Positions 23,333 through 33,821 of a stretch of DNA of 64,000 bases are shown here, one piece after another. Numbering within the stretch: position 1 is the stretch's first letter; the number at the start of each line of letters is the position of its first letter. Source of the stretch: Lithodes maja (Eukaryota; Arthropoda; Malacostraca; Decapoda; Lithodidae); NCBI GenBank assembly GCA_037953745.1, contig JBAKBP010004301.1, forward strand, positions 62,001-126,000. The letters are read 5' to 3'. The position numbers and the translations under genes are program-made. The notes under the pieces were generated by a model, which saw only the letters and a list, made by a program, of their open reading frames with translations, ran no database searches and had not been told where the DNA came from.

Positions 23333-23716
23333 GATTTTACTTGCTCAACCCTGAGCTAAAATCTGACAAACACAGAACCCCATCAAGCCCCTCACACCCA
23401 GCGACCGCATGGCACTAAAACAAAGCTGAGTTTATCACCAAAACACATCTTATTATTAAAAAAAAAATCACATTTTATAACTCCTCCCAACAATAGCAAA
23501 AAGACACAATATCATGCTCCCAGAGCGAGCTTACAGCAGCTCAGCCGTTTGATAGTTCGTGGACTACTCAAACTCTATAGGCTATGACAAACTTATACAA
23601 TTACCTATATCAAAAGAAAGAGTTTTTATATGATTTTATATTTTAATATGTTTTTCCCGGCTGCACTATAAGGGCAGCCTATTTTCCTTCACTCAAACCC
23701 ACACACCTGTGATAGC
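23333..23716 (-). other. Gypsy A 3' untranslated internal region
   Basis: About 380 bp between the pol stop and the polypurine tract, with no ORF. Closely similar sequence occupies 27537-28016 of Gypsy B. Confidence 0.7.
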
Positions 23717-24364
23717 CTACGACTGATCATCCACCCTTGATAAACAATCCGCGATCACATTGTCACATCCAGCAATATGACGGATGTCCAGGTTATACTC
23801 CTGCAACATCAAAGACCACCTGGTCAGTCTCATATTGCGATTGTGAAATTGATTCAGGAATCTCAAAGGGTGATGATCAGTGTAGATAACCACGACTGGG
23901 CCATAGGCTGGAACATACACCTCGAAGTGCCTGAGCGACAGCACAATCGCCAGTAATTCCTTTTCTATTGTAGAATAGTTATTTTGGGCAGCATTGAACT
24001 TCTTAGAAAAGAAACTTACTGGGTGTTCCACACCTTCATTGTCTGTCTGTAGCAAGACGGCACCAGCCCCTACACCACTAGCATCTGTTGCCAGCTGAAA
24101 AGGCCTGTTAAAGTCTGGGGCCCTGAGTATCGGGTGAGTACATAGCAAATGTTTCACCAAAGTGAAAGCCATTTCACACTCAGGTGCCCACAAAAACTTT
24201 TTGTCTTTAGATAACAAATCTGTGAGAGGTGCCAACACCGTTGAGTAACCTTTTATGAAGCGTCCGTAGTAGCCTATCATACCCAAGAATCTCATAATCT
24301 GCTTCTTGGTTGTTGGGTGCGGAAATTTATTGATAGCCTGTACCTTGTTCTGAGGAGGGCACAC
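23717..24364 (-). pseudogene. Gypsy A pol: RNase H part
   Basis: Continues the RT frame after a TAG at 24362-24364. It begins with the RT thumb/connection (MRFLGMIGYYGRFIKGYS) and then the RNase H domain: ATDASGVGAGAVLLQ with the first catalytic aspartate, STIEKELLAIVLSLRHF with the glutamate, VIYTDHHPLRFL with the second aspartate, and a closing HIAGCDNVIADCLSR. No chromodomain or integrase follows, so pol ends here and only the 3' region and LTR remain. Confidence 0.9.
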
Positions 24365-25694
24365 CTATCCCCTTCCCACTACAAACCCAAGGTACTGCAC
24401 AGTGGCTTTTACGAAGTCACACTTTGCCAAATTTACTACCAGACCTGCTTCACTAAGTTTCCGGAACAAGGTCTCAAGGTGCTCACAATGGCTCTCAAAG
24501 TCGTCATCATAAATGATTACATCGTCCAAATATACGGTGCAATTCGGAATGTCCTTTACAATTTCATTCATCAGGTTCTGAAACGTTGCTGGTGCATTCT
24601 TAAGTCCGTAAGGCATAACATTGCACCGGTAGGTACTCCCGTCCACAACAAAACCACATACCTCTTTAGCACGCTCGGACAAAGGTACTTGCCAGTAACC
24701 TTTTACTAAATCTACTTTAGACAAAAAACGAGCATTACCAATTTTGTCAACACTATCATCAACCCGAGGAAGAGGATAAGGGTTAGTTGGAGTCAAACCG
24801 TTTAACCTACGGAAATCAATACAAAAGCGTACCTTGCCATCTGGCTTAGGCTGCAGTGTTACGGGGGAAGTCCACTTAACTGTGCCTTTCTCTATCAACC
24901 CTCTACCGAGCATATACTCCAACTCATCCCTCAGAGCTGGTAGTTTTATGGGGGGCACACGGTACGGGATTGACTTAAAGGGTATATGGTCCCCCACGTC
25001 AACATCATGCATAGCCTGAGTAGTGAGGCCTGGGTGTTCAGCAAATACAGTGGGGTATGAACCGAACAACTGACGGATAGCCTCAAACTGCGGCTCAGGC
25101 AAATGAGCTATAGCCCCGTCAGCCCTTAGGCTCGAGTTCCCCGCCCACTGATCCGCTGAAACATGTTGATCCCAGCTATCCTCCTCTGAAGCTTGACTGT
25201 CCCCCTCTCCTTCTCCACCACGGCCGCAACAAGCCAACACAGGGACAGTGAGAGGCTCAGAGGGGCGCCTCACATACTCTTTAATAAGGTTCACGTGACA
25301 TAACTGGTTCTTTTTCCTCCTGTCTGGAGTGGCAACAAGGTAATCTAAGTCTGAAATTTGTTCTACAATTTTATAAGGCCCAGTGTACTTCGCAGAGAGG
25401 GGGTTACCAACCAAAGGCAACAAAATTAATACCTCTTGTCCTACAGTGAACTTCCGGAGCCTCACTTTGCGATCATACCTGTCCTTCATCAAAGCTTGTG
25501 ATTCTGTCAAATTTCTACCTGCCATCTCCAGACTCTTAAGCATGCGCTCACGGCTTTCAAGCACATACTTTAATAATGGACAAGGCTGCACAGTCCCCTC
25601 CCAAATTTCTTTCAGCATGTTGAGGGGGCCCCTGACACGGTGTCCAAAAATCAGCTCATTTGGACTAAATCCCAGGCTCTCACCAGGTACCTCC
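24365..25694 (-). pseudogene. Gypsy A pol: integrase C-terminus and reverse transcriptase
   Basis: The coding strand enters at 25694 directly after the Gypsy B insertion. It first completes the integrase (ESLGFSPNELIFGHRVRG, then a GPY/F-type module with YTGPYKIVEQISD near 25370). A linker rich in Gly and Glu follows. RT begins about 25050 with YRVPPIKLPALRDELEYML, then WTSPVTLQPKPDGKVRFCID, PYPLPRVDDSVD, FLSKVDLVKGYWQVPLSE, and the active-site box YLDD at 24521-24532. All RT catalytic aspartates are present. The frame stays open to the TAG at 24362. The immediate order integrase, RT, RNase H is what marks the element as Gmr1-like. Confidence 0.9.
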
Positions 25695-27526
25695 TGTTAC
25701 GACCGGGCACTCGGGTACACTAGGGCTCTTACACAGGACTCGAGTATGGCTCGCTGCCACAACGGAAACACACGATCCCAACCCCAGAGTACTGCCAGCC
25801 GAACAAAAAACGCCACTACCCTCCAGAGTTCTATCTGCTATAACGGGGTATACAAGAACTCGGTACTAGCGTTTCACACAACAGACTAATAACAAGACGG
25901 GAGTTATCTAGTCTGGTCAACAATCAAACAAAGAAGAAAGTACTACAACACTAAAGAATAGTGTTGGCCGAAGCCGAAGTAATCCACCCTTGAACTAAGA
26001 ACTTAAGAAGTCCTCCACCCTCTACTTCAGATCGGCACTATTACGTTACGTTAAACAATAGTCCTCGAGCATCAAGCAAGGAATCTTCTGATAAGTTAGA
26101 TGCTTCTCGAATACTCATAAGAAGTAAGTATCGGATTTTGAACAGCAATTTAATGAATAACTCACTGGTAATTAAAGGCTTTAAATTGACATAAGAAGAA
26201 TTATAAGAATAAGCAATAGGATATGGCAAACATTAAAAAGAAGTACTCCGACAATGCACTGGCAATAGCCTACTAAGATTGTGCTCGTGGGCCACTAATC
26301 TCTGAAGTAGCTAAGCGTGCCACACATGAAATCAATAGTGCTTAAACAATAATATACATAAGGGGAAGCTTCAATACTATGCTGTATCTGCTGGTCGAGC
26401 AAAGTCTAGCTGGGATATCTAAGGTTAAGAGACAATGGCTGAGCAAGCGGCTCGTAGCCTAGCGAGGTCCTTAAGACTGTGCGGCCAAATTACGGTAATT
26501 GACGGGATGCTCTCTTGAGAGATCCAGATCACTAGTATCTGGTTCTCTCCTGGCGATCCTCTCAAAGTCAAGCAAATGAGATAGCACAGTGTTGGGTGGC
26601 ACAGGCAAAAGCCCTCACTCGCAACACAGTGCTAAACTCCCACGGTACACAATCAAAAAGACCCCCTAGGCTTCCCACGTCTCCGTTGCAATTGTGCTGG
26701 TTCAACCAACCTAGCACTCATAGGAAATCACAACTCGAGGAACCCTATCCCAGTCTAGCATTACCTAAACCAGCAGAAAACAGGAACATGAATAATCGCA
26801 CACAGGGAAATACATATACGAGTGCAACAAACATCAATCAATCCTATTCTAGTTAACCCTTCCAAAAATAGGCTATCTAACAGGCACTTATCTCGTGAGA
26901 ACTCAAGCGATAATACTTTGGCTGACTAAATCTGCACCAAAGGGGTCATTGAGGTTATAAACAGGGACGAGAAGAGAAGAAGGTAGGCTGTTCAGAGAGT
27001 AGAGAAAGTTCACATCAGTCGGAAGAATATGAATAGTTGCAAGGGATATGAGAGGTCGCTTTGCCTGATGAGTTCTGATCTAAAAATGGCGAGACCTCCC
27101 TTTTTATACTCGGCCCCGTAGCGAGCATAACGGCAATCATGACGTCACATTCGCTCTCTCAATCTGGGATCGACAAAGGATTCCCACGCTCTTGATGAGG
27201 GGGGAAGGAGGGAGGAGGGAGTGAGGCCTACACACCTCGTGGCGCGCACACTGTCCTCCGTTACATAACTCTCTCTCTCTTCGCATCATTATATATATAT
27301 ATAAATCCCACACACAATACTTATATCTAATGATATAAAATAGAACTCGTTGACTTAGAAGAAAACAAAATACATAATGATAATACTTATAGTACAACGG
27401 TTCACATAAACTGAGTTAGGAAACTCTACACAGACTACAGCCAAAGTTCCTGCCCTGACGATCCTAGCGAGGGTGGGGCCTGACTGGGCGTTCTGTACAG
27501 CATGCTCATACTCGACATGCGTCACA
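25695..27526 (-). repeat. Gypsy B 3' LTR (1832 bp)
   Basis: Starts TGTTACGACCGGG and ends GCGTCACA on plus. Practically identical to 31986-33817. Open frames inside are repeated in both LTRs only because the LTRs are copies. Homologous to but distinct from Gypsy A LTRs. Confidence 0.95.
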
Positions 27527-28016
27527 CCTCCCCCAAGATTTTACTTGCTCAACCCTGAGCTAAAATCTGATATACAGAACCCCATCAAACCCCTCACACC
27601 CAGCGACCGCATGGCACTAAAACAACGCTGAGTTTATCACTAAAACACATCTTATAAAAAAAAAAAAAAAATCACATTTCATAACTCCTCCCAACAATAG
27701 TAAAAGACATAATATCATGCTCCCAGAGCGAGCTTACAACAGCTCAGCCGTTTGATAGTTCGTGGACTACTCAAACACTTTATAGGCTATGACAAACTTA
27801 TACAATTATCTTCATCAAAAAGAAAGAGTTTTTATATGATTTTTATATTTTAATATGTTTTTTCCGGCTGCACTATAAGGGCAGCCTATTTTTCTTCTAT
27901 ACCAAACGCTCAACTCCTGCTTTACGACCCAATACGCTGGGCTACAACCGCGAGCCAACAAGCACCAAGCGCAAAATACTACTCAAACCAAAGCAGGAGG
28001 CTACCCGTGTGTCAAT
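27527..28016 (-). other. Gypsy B polypurine tract and 3' region
   Basis: CCTCCCCCAAG at 27527 reads as a purine tract on the coding strand. The rest is the 3' untranslated region homologous to Gypsy A 23333-23716, then a unique stretch from about 27900. Confidence 0.65.
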
Positions 28017-30530
28017 TTACCCAGGATCATATACCCCTGAACGACCACATGCAACCTCGTTGTCACAACCGGCAATATGGCTTATGTCCAGGTTATATAC
28101 CAATAACCTTAGTGACCACCTGGTCAGCCTCATATTCCGATTGTGAAACGGGTCCAAGATCTTGAGAGGGTAATGATCTGGGTAAACTACACCGACCGGA
28201 TCATAGGCTGGAACATAGATCTCGAAATGCCCCAGCGCATCATTGTCCTTTTCACTTTCATTCGTCAGGCTCTGACACGTTGCTGGTGCATTCTTAAGTC
28301 CGTAGGGCATAACATTGCACTGGTAGGTACTCCCGTCCACAACAAAACCACATACCTCTTTAGCACGCTCGGACAAAGTTACAAGCAACGACCACTCACG
28401 ACATTCCTTATCCCTCAGATCCTTCGTCCACACGTAATCCAGCTCTGCTTGCACCATAGGCTGTCGAGCAGGATTTATACGGCAGGGAATTAAACTGAGC
28501 CTTGCACTATCTCCAGCCTGCATGTCGGATTCTACCCCGTACCTCAGGCCTGGAGAAGCAACAAACATGCGAAAGTACTGCCATAGCCTAGTAAATAACT
28601 GCCTTGCACTGTCTCCACGAACAACATGCCTTGTGCCCTCCCACAACCCAGCCGAGACCGCAGCTTCTAACCTGTAGTCTCCCTCCTTCTCCACCTTCGT
28701 CCCTAGAACAGCCAGGTCATGAGAGGGACAATCAGTACCACCCGTGCAGTCACTCCCACAGTTCATTATAGCTAAGGCTTCCCCGCCGATACCGTACATG
28801 CGCACCCCCACATTCCTTGTGACGACATCTGCCTGCGCAGCATCACCGCTTTTAGCGACATGGCCAGATACAGTCGGTCTGTGGTAGGGCTGTTGCATTA
28901 GACTAGAGCAGCATTGGGAGGCTATGTGACGACCGGGCACTGCGATACCACAGCCGACCCTACCAATCTGCTCAATGTCCTCCTTTTGACCACCACCCTT
29001 GGCAGCCATGGGTCGACCCTGACCTGGCAACCATGCCAAGGCCTCGTCGCCCACCTTAAACCACCGAAACAATGAGGCTAACGGTCTTTTAACAGTCACA
29101 TGACCTGCCTGCGGAACATCTCGCACCGCCCGAGTTGTGAGACTCAGGGGCTCGGCACGACCAGTGGGGTATGAACCGAGCTGGTGCTGGAGTGCTGCAC
29201 ACTGCTGCTCAGGCAGGTGCTCTAGCACTTCCACAGCCACCAGACTCGTGTCCCCCGCCCACTGCTTCGCCGAGACATGACAATCCCTACTCTCCTCCAC
29301 CTGTGCCCTACTGCCCCCCTCTCCTTCTCCACCTTGGCCGCGGCAGACCAACGCAGGGACAGTAGGCTGCTCAGGTGGTTGCCTCACAAACTCCTCCACC
29401 AGGTTCACATGACATGCTTCCCCGTCCTCGTGTTTAATCTCGACAGCACCATTACCACACTTCTGAACTTCCGGATCCTCCAACTGAGCAGCCCTTTTTT
29501 CTCTCTGTGTGTAACGTTGCTGCCTCTGAGTCTCTTCCGGCCCTACCTCCTCACTAGCTGTGACAGGTCCTGGGGCCTCTCCAGACTCTAACATAGGTGC
29601 TAATACTGAATCAACCAGGAGAGCCGCCGAGTCAAAACTCTTAAAACCAACTCCAGCTTTAGCCTCCTCCTGTTGATCGTTCCTCTGCTGGTCGGAAGAC
29701 GGAGGACTAGGCTGTGACACTTTAGCTGCCTGAGCTCGGGTGACAGCACACGCCATGGGTTGTGCCTGGCACCGCTCGACACACTCTTGCTCTTCCCTAC
29801 TCACGTCGGCCGTCCTCTCGGCAACGACTAAGGGTAGAACCTCAGAAGCGGGCATTGCAAAGTCGTTACCGAGAAGAAGGTCGACGCCCTCCACTGGCAG
29901 TTTCTCCACAATCCCAACATCCAATTCACGTGTCACACCATCCACCTCCAACTCCAACCGCACCAGCGGGTATGACCGAGTTGCATTAATACCCTGCACC
30001 ACTACCACCCGAGCCGCATTTATAGGGTAGCCAGTCAAATTGTTCATCAGAGTCTGGGAAGCACCCGTATCACGCAAGACCTCTACTCCATGCTTGCGCC
30101 CCGCCCACATCACGCAACCCCGTCCTCTATGGTCGCAAAAAACATCCTGAGCAGGGTTCGAGCCTCCCAGGTGCTTCTGCATTGGCTGTGCCTCAGCCTC
30201 TGACGAACTGCCCCGGGCAAACTCAGAAGACTTCGGAGACACACCAATGTTGCAGGCCAAAGACACAGCTGCTGTAGGTGGTTTGCTAGGACAGACTCTT
30301 GCAAAGTGCCCCTTTTCATGACAAAGATAACACTCCAACTCCCCTCTGGGCTTCCCTTGGTACTGGGAAGGGCCCGGCCCCTTCTTAAATGGGACGGTGT
30401 TAGTCTTGTGGTCAGTCTTGGTATCATAGCTCTTGTACTTGTTTGCATAATGTATATCACTAACTCGGGGGGGGTGGGGTGTCACGCCCCTTGTTACCTG
30501 CCTCACTACGCTGGGCAGACCCGCACCCAC
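28017..30530 (-). CDS. Gypsy B chimeric gag-protease-pol remnant ORF (837 codons, uninterrupted)
   Basis: One long open frame. From the N-terminus: a CCHC knuckle (CYLCHEKGHFARVC, about residues 67-80), an aspartic protease core with LRDTGASQTLM (DTG codons 30063-30071) and LLLGNDFAMP, then a linker. Beyond that come disordered joins of linker and RT/RNase H pieces: an EGTRHVV-type junction also found in Gypsy C, an RT palm scrap (ERAKEVCGFVVDG, VMPYGLKNAP) and an RNase H end scrap (RNMRLTRWSLRLL, HIAGCDNE). YxDD and integrase are absent. The gag frame (30460-31785) overlaps it by 71 nt in another frame at an 8-G run, where Gypsy A has 7 G and a fused frame. The frame stays open over 2.5 kb despite the missing enzymes, which is odd; recent birth is the simplest explanation. 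Confidence 0.75.
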   Translation of the reverse strand: MGAGLPSVVRQVTRGVTPHPPRVSDIHYANKYKSYDTKTDHKTNTVPFKKGPGPSQYQGKPRGELECYLCHEKGHFARVCPSKPPTAAVSLACNIGVSPKSSEFARGSSSEAEAQPMQKHLGGSNPAQDVFCDHRGRGCVMWAGRKHGVEVLRDTGASQTLMNNLTGYPINAARVVVVQGINATRSYPLVRLELEVDGVTRELDVGIVEKLPVEGVDLLLGNDFAMPASEVLPLVVAERTADVSREEQECVERCQAQPMACAVTRAQAAKVSQPSPPSSDQQRNDQQEEAKAGVGFKSFDSAALLVDSVLAPMLESGEAPGPVTASEEVGPEETQRQQRYTQREKRAAQLEDPEVQKCGNGAVEIKHEDGEACHVNLVEEFVRQPPEQPTVPALVCRGQGGEGEGGSRAQVEESRDCHVSAKQWAGDTSLVAVEVLEHLPEQQCAALQHQLGSYPTGRAEPLSLTTRAVRDVPQAGHVTVKRPLASLFRWFKVGDEALAWLPGQGRPMAAKGGGQKEDIEQIGRVGCGIAVPGRHIASQCCSSLMQQPYHRPTVSGHVAKSGDAAQADVVTRNVGVRMYGIGGEALAIMNCGSDCTGGTDCPSHDLAVLGTKVEKEGDYRLEAAVSAGLWEGTRHVVRGDSARQLFTRLWQYFRMFVASPGLRYGVESDMQAGDSARLSLIPCRINPARQPMVQAELDYVWTKDLRDKECREWSLLVTLSERAKEVCGFVVDGSTYQCNVMPYGLKNAPATCQSLTNESEKDNDALGHFEIYVPAYDPVGVVYPDHYPLKILDPFHNRNMRLTRWSLRLLVYNLDISHIAGCDNEVACGRSGVYDPG

Positions 30531-31785
30531 GAATTAATGATAGCCGGAGGTCAGCCATCTCAGCTGCCTCCTGTAGAGTTTTAGGGTTCTTTTCTTTAAT
30601 AGTTAAAGTCATATCTGCACCAGTACACTTATAAAACTGCTCGAGCAGAAACAGCTCAGTCAACTGTTCGGCCGTCTCAGCTTTCTCAGAACGTGTCCAG
30701 TTAGCAAGTGCATCTTTTAAGTCCCGGGCATGTTCAAGAAAGGTCGCCTCCCTAGTCTTCGTAACACCCCGAAACTTCAATCGATATGTTTCTGGTTGCA
30801 ACTCGTATGCCCGTAGGACAGCTCTCTTCAATACTGGGTAGTCAATGCAAGACTCTAAAGGCAGTGCATCATAAGCCTTCAGACCCTTACCCGTAAGTCT
30901 TGAGGAGACCAGAGCTGCCCACTTCTCTTCAGGCCAATTATGCTCCCTACACTTCTTCTCAAAACGATTAAAAAATTCTGTGACTTCAGTTTCACTAAAT
31001 GCCGGCACCAACTTGACTAAGTGGGACAAGGACTGTTCTCTTACTTGGCCCTCACGGCCCATCCGAATCCCTGTCGACTCTGCACGAGTCTTATCTAAAT
31101 CTATTTGAGCACAATATTTCTCTGAGTCGTACCTAAGCTCAGCCTCGTGCCTCCTGGTCTCATCCTCCTGCTTCCTAGTCTCATCCTCCCGCCTCCTGGT
31201 CTCATTCTCCTGCTTCCTAGACTCAGCCTCAATCGCATACTTCCTAGACTCAGCCTCAATCGCATACTTCCTAGACTCAGCCTCGATTTTAGCAAGCTCG
31301 AGTTTAAATATCATCTCAGGAGACAGGCCGGAAGAGGGAGCTGCCACTACTGAAGGAGGGGGGGCAAGAACTGGGGAACCACCATACGCACCGCCCGAGG
31401 GCACTCCAATCTTCCAATTCTCATCCCTCTGTGGGAGAGTGCTAACCTCCGGCAACTGAGTGGACGGCACTGTGGGAGTCGAGTGAGAGGGGATCTGGGG
31501 AGGAACCCCCCCAAACGCCCTCTCCTCCGAAACCCCATGTCGCCCACGCAACACCCAGGAAATCAGCTCCCCCTTGGACATCCCTCCCACATTGGATAGA
31601 CCCAAAACCTTGGCTATCAGGTGCAAGCCATAAACATTCACCCCAGTTAGCCTCTCCTCCGTCACGTGGTACTGCTTACTCACAAAAAGTCTAGCATCCT
31701 CCTCACTAGTTACTAACGGCACCTCCTCAAATAGCATCTCTCGCTCCTCGTCAGTACTAGGGCACGACATACTGAAGTTCACCAA
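30460..31785 (-). CDS. Gypsy B gag
   Basis: 441 codons starting at 31785. An acidic N-terminal part carries an SAP-like stretch (MSKGELISWVLRG), then a Pro-rich linker, a highly charged coiled coil with repeated KQENETRRREDETRKQE and three tandem AEAESRKYAI-type units, and the capsid-like Retrotrans_gag region (ETEVTEFFNRFEKKCREHNW, PETYRLKFRG). The zinc knuckle lies in the next frame across the G8 run at 30477-30484. The same gag in Gypsy A lacks the tandem 10-residue units. Appears intact apart from the gag/pol frame break. Confidence 0.85.
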   Translation of the reverse strand: MVNFSMSCPSTDEEREMLFEEVPLVTSEEDARLFVSKQYHVTEERLTGVNVYGLHLIAKVLGLSNVGGMSKGELISWVLRGRHGVSEERAFGGVPPQIPSHSTPTVPSTQLPEVSTLPQRDENWKIGVPSGGAYGGSPVLAPPPSVVAAPSSGLSPEMIFKLELAKIEAESRKYAIEAESRKYAIEAESRKQENETRRREDETRKQEDETRRHEAELRYDSEKYCAQIDLDKTRAESTGIRMGREGQVREQSLSHLVKLVPAFSETEVTEFFNRFEKKCREHNWPEEKWAALVSSRLTGKGLKAYDALPLESCIDYPVLKRAVLRAYELQPETYRLKFRGVTKTREATFLEHARDLKDALANWTRSEKAETAEQLTELFLLEQFYKCTGADMTLTIKEKNPKTLQEAAEMADLRLSLIRGCGSAQRSEAGNKGRDTPPPPS

Positions 31786-31966
31786 AAAATTCTCGAGACA
31801 AAAGTGTTAAACTCCCTTATGCAAGCACCAATTACTAAATTAACTGGAGTCTCTTAAATGCTCTCCTAATTGCCTTACAAAAAAAAAATATTCTTCAATA
31901 TGTACGCTAAAGTACGAACAAACAAATGTTGTACAACTCTGCAAAAAATTATACTGTTCACAAAAT

Positions 31967-31983
31967 CCTAAGCAAGGTCGCCA
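31967..31983 (-). promoter_or_regulatory. Gypsy B primer-binding site
   Basis: On the coding strand TGGCGACCTTGCTTAGG follows the 5' LTR by two bases. The TGGCGACC start resembles the site of 412/mdg1-type elements, which pair with tRNA-Arg; the tRNA match is not verified. Confidence 0.6.
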
Positions 31984-31985
31984 TT

Positions 31986-33817
31986 TGTTACGACCGGGCA
32001 CTCGGGTACACTAGGGCTCTTACACAGGACTCGAGTATGGCTCGCTGCCACAACGGAAACACACGATCCCAACCCCAGAGTACTGCCAGCCGAACAAAAA
32101 ACGCCACTACCCTCCAGAGTTCTATCTGCTATAACGGGGTATACAAGAACTCGGTACTAGCGTTTCACACAACAGACTAATAACAAGACGGGAGTTATCT
32201 AGTCTGGTCAACAATCAAACAAAGAAGAAAGTACTACAACACTAAAGAATAGTGTTGGCCGAAGCCGAAGTAATCCACCCTTGAACTAAGAACTTAAGAA
32301 GTCCTCCACCCTCTACTTCGGATCGGCACTATTACGTTACGTTAAACAATAGTCCTCGAGCATCAAGCAAGGAATCTTCTGATAAGTTAGATGCTTCTCG
32401 AATACTCATAAGAAGTAAGTATCGGATTTTGAACAGCAATTTAATGAATAACTCACTGGTAATTAAAGGCTTTAAATTGACATAAGAAGAATTATAAGAA
32501 TAAGCAATAGGATATGGCAAACATTAAAAAGAAGTACTCCGACAATGCACTGGCAATAGCCTACTAAGATTGTGCTCGTGGGCCACTAATCTCTGAAGTA
32601 GCTAAGCGTGCCACACATGAAATCAATAGTGCTTAAACAATAATATACATAAGGGGAAGCTTCAATACTATGCTGTATCTGCTGGTCGAGCAAAGTCTAG
32701 CTGGGATATCTAAGGTTAAGAGACAATGGCTGAGCAAGCGGCTCGTAGCCTAGCGAGGTCCTTAAGACTGTGCGGCCAAATTACGGTAATTGACGGGATG
32801 CTCTCTTGAGAGATCCAGATCACTAGTATCTGGTTCTCTCCTGGCGATCCTCTCAAAGTCAAGCAAATGAGATAGCACAGTGTTGGGTGGCACAGGCAAA
32901 AGCCCTCACTCGCAACACAGTGCTAAACTCCCACGGTACACAATCAAAAAGACCCCCTAGGCTTCCCACGTCTCCGTTGCAATTGTGCTGGTTCAACCAA
33001 CCTAGCACTCATAGGAAATCACAACTCGAGGAACCCTATCCCAGTCTAGCATTACCTAAACCAGCAGAAAACAGGAACATGAATAATCGCACACAGGGAA
33101 ATACATATACGAGTGCAACAAACATCAATCAATCCTATTCTAGTTAACCCTTCCAAAAATAGGCTATCTAACAGGCACTTATCTCGTGAGAACTCAAGCG
33201 ATAATACTTTGGCTGACTAAATCTGCACCAAAGGGGTCATTGAGGTTATAAACAGGGACGAGAAGAGAAGAAGGTAGGCTGTTCAGAGAGTAGAGAAAGT
33301 TCACATCAGTCGGAAGAATATGAATAGTTGCAAGGGATATGAGAGGTCGCTTTGCCTGATGAGTTCTGATCTAAAAATGGCGAGACCTCCCTTTTTATAC
33401 TCGGCCCCGTAGCGAGCATAACGGCAATCATGACGTCACATTCGCTCTCTCAATCTGGGATCGACAAAGGATTCCCACGCTCTTGATGAGGGGGGAAGGA
33501 GGGAGGAGGGAGTGAGGCCTACACACCTCGTGGCGCGCACACTGTCCTCCGTTACATAACTCTCTCTCTCTTCGCATCATTATATATATATATAAATCCC
33601 ACACACAATACTTATATCTAATGATATAAAATAGAACTCGTTGACTTAGAAGAAAACAAAATACATAATGATAATACTTATAGTACAACGGTTCACATAA
33701 ACTGAGTTAGGAAACTCTACACAGACTACAGCCAAAGTTCCTGCCCTGACGATCCTAGCGAGGGTGGGGCCTGACTGGGCGTTCTGTACAGCATGCTCAT
33801 ACTCGACATGCGTCACA
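31986..33817 (-). repeat. Gypsy B 5' LTR (1832 bp)
   Basis: Copy of 25695-27526. Ends directly at the CTCC target duplication. Promoter elements are not identifiable with confidence. Confidence 0.95.
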
Positions 33818-33821
33818 CTCC

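Larger units (their letters stand above)
25695..33817 (-). mobile_element. Gypsy B: internally deleted gypsy element inside Gypsy A integrase
   Basis: Flanked by CTCC at 25691-25694 and 33818-33821. Removing it and one CTCC joins the Gypsy A integrase frame between its FAARE and VPGES parts. The LTRs are both 1832 bp and I noticed a single difference (A/G near 26030 versus 32321), so the insertion is very young. Internal part is only 4.46 kb: gag, zinc knuckle and protease, then a patchwork of linker, RT and RNase H fragments. No RT active site and no integrase remain, so movement needed proteins supplied in trans. Confidence 0.9.

Noticed and set aside
25722..27397. Open frames inside Gypsy LTRs (also 32000-33700, 47929-49049, 54178-55298)
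   Set aside because: They recur only because LTRs are duplicated, have no motifs and lie on mixed strands.
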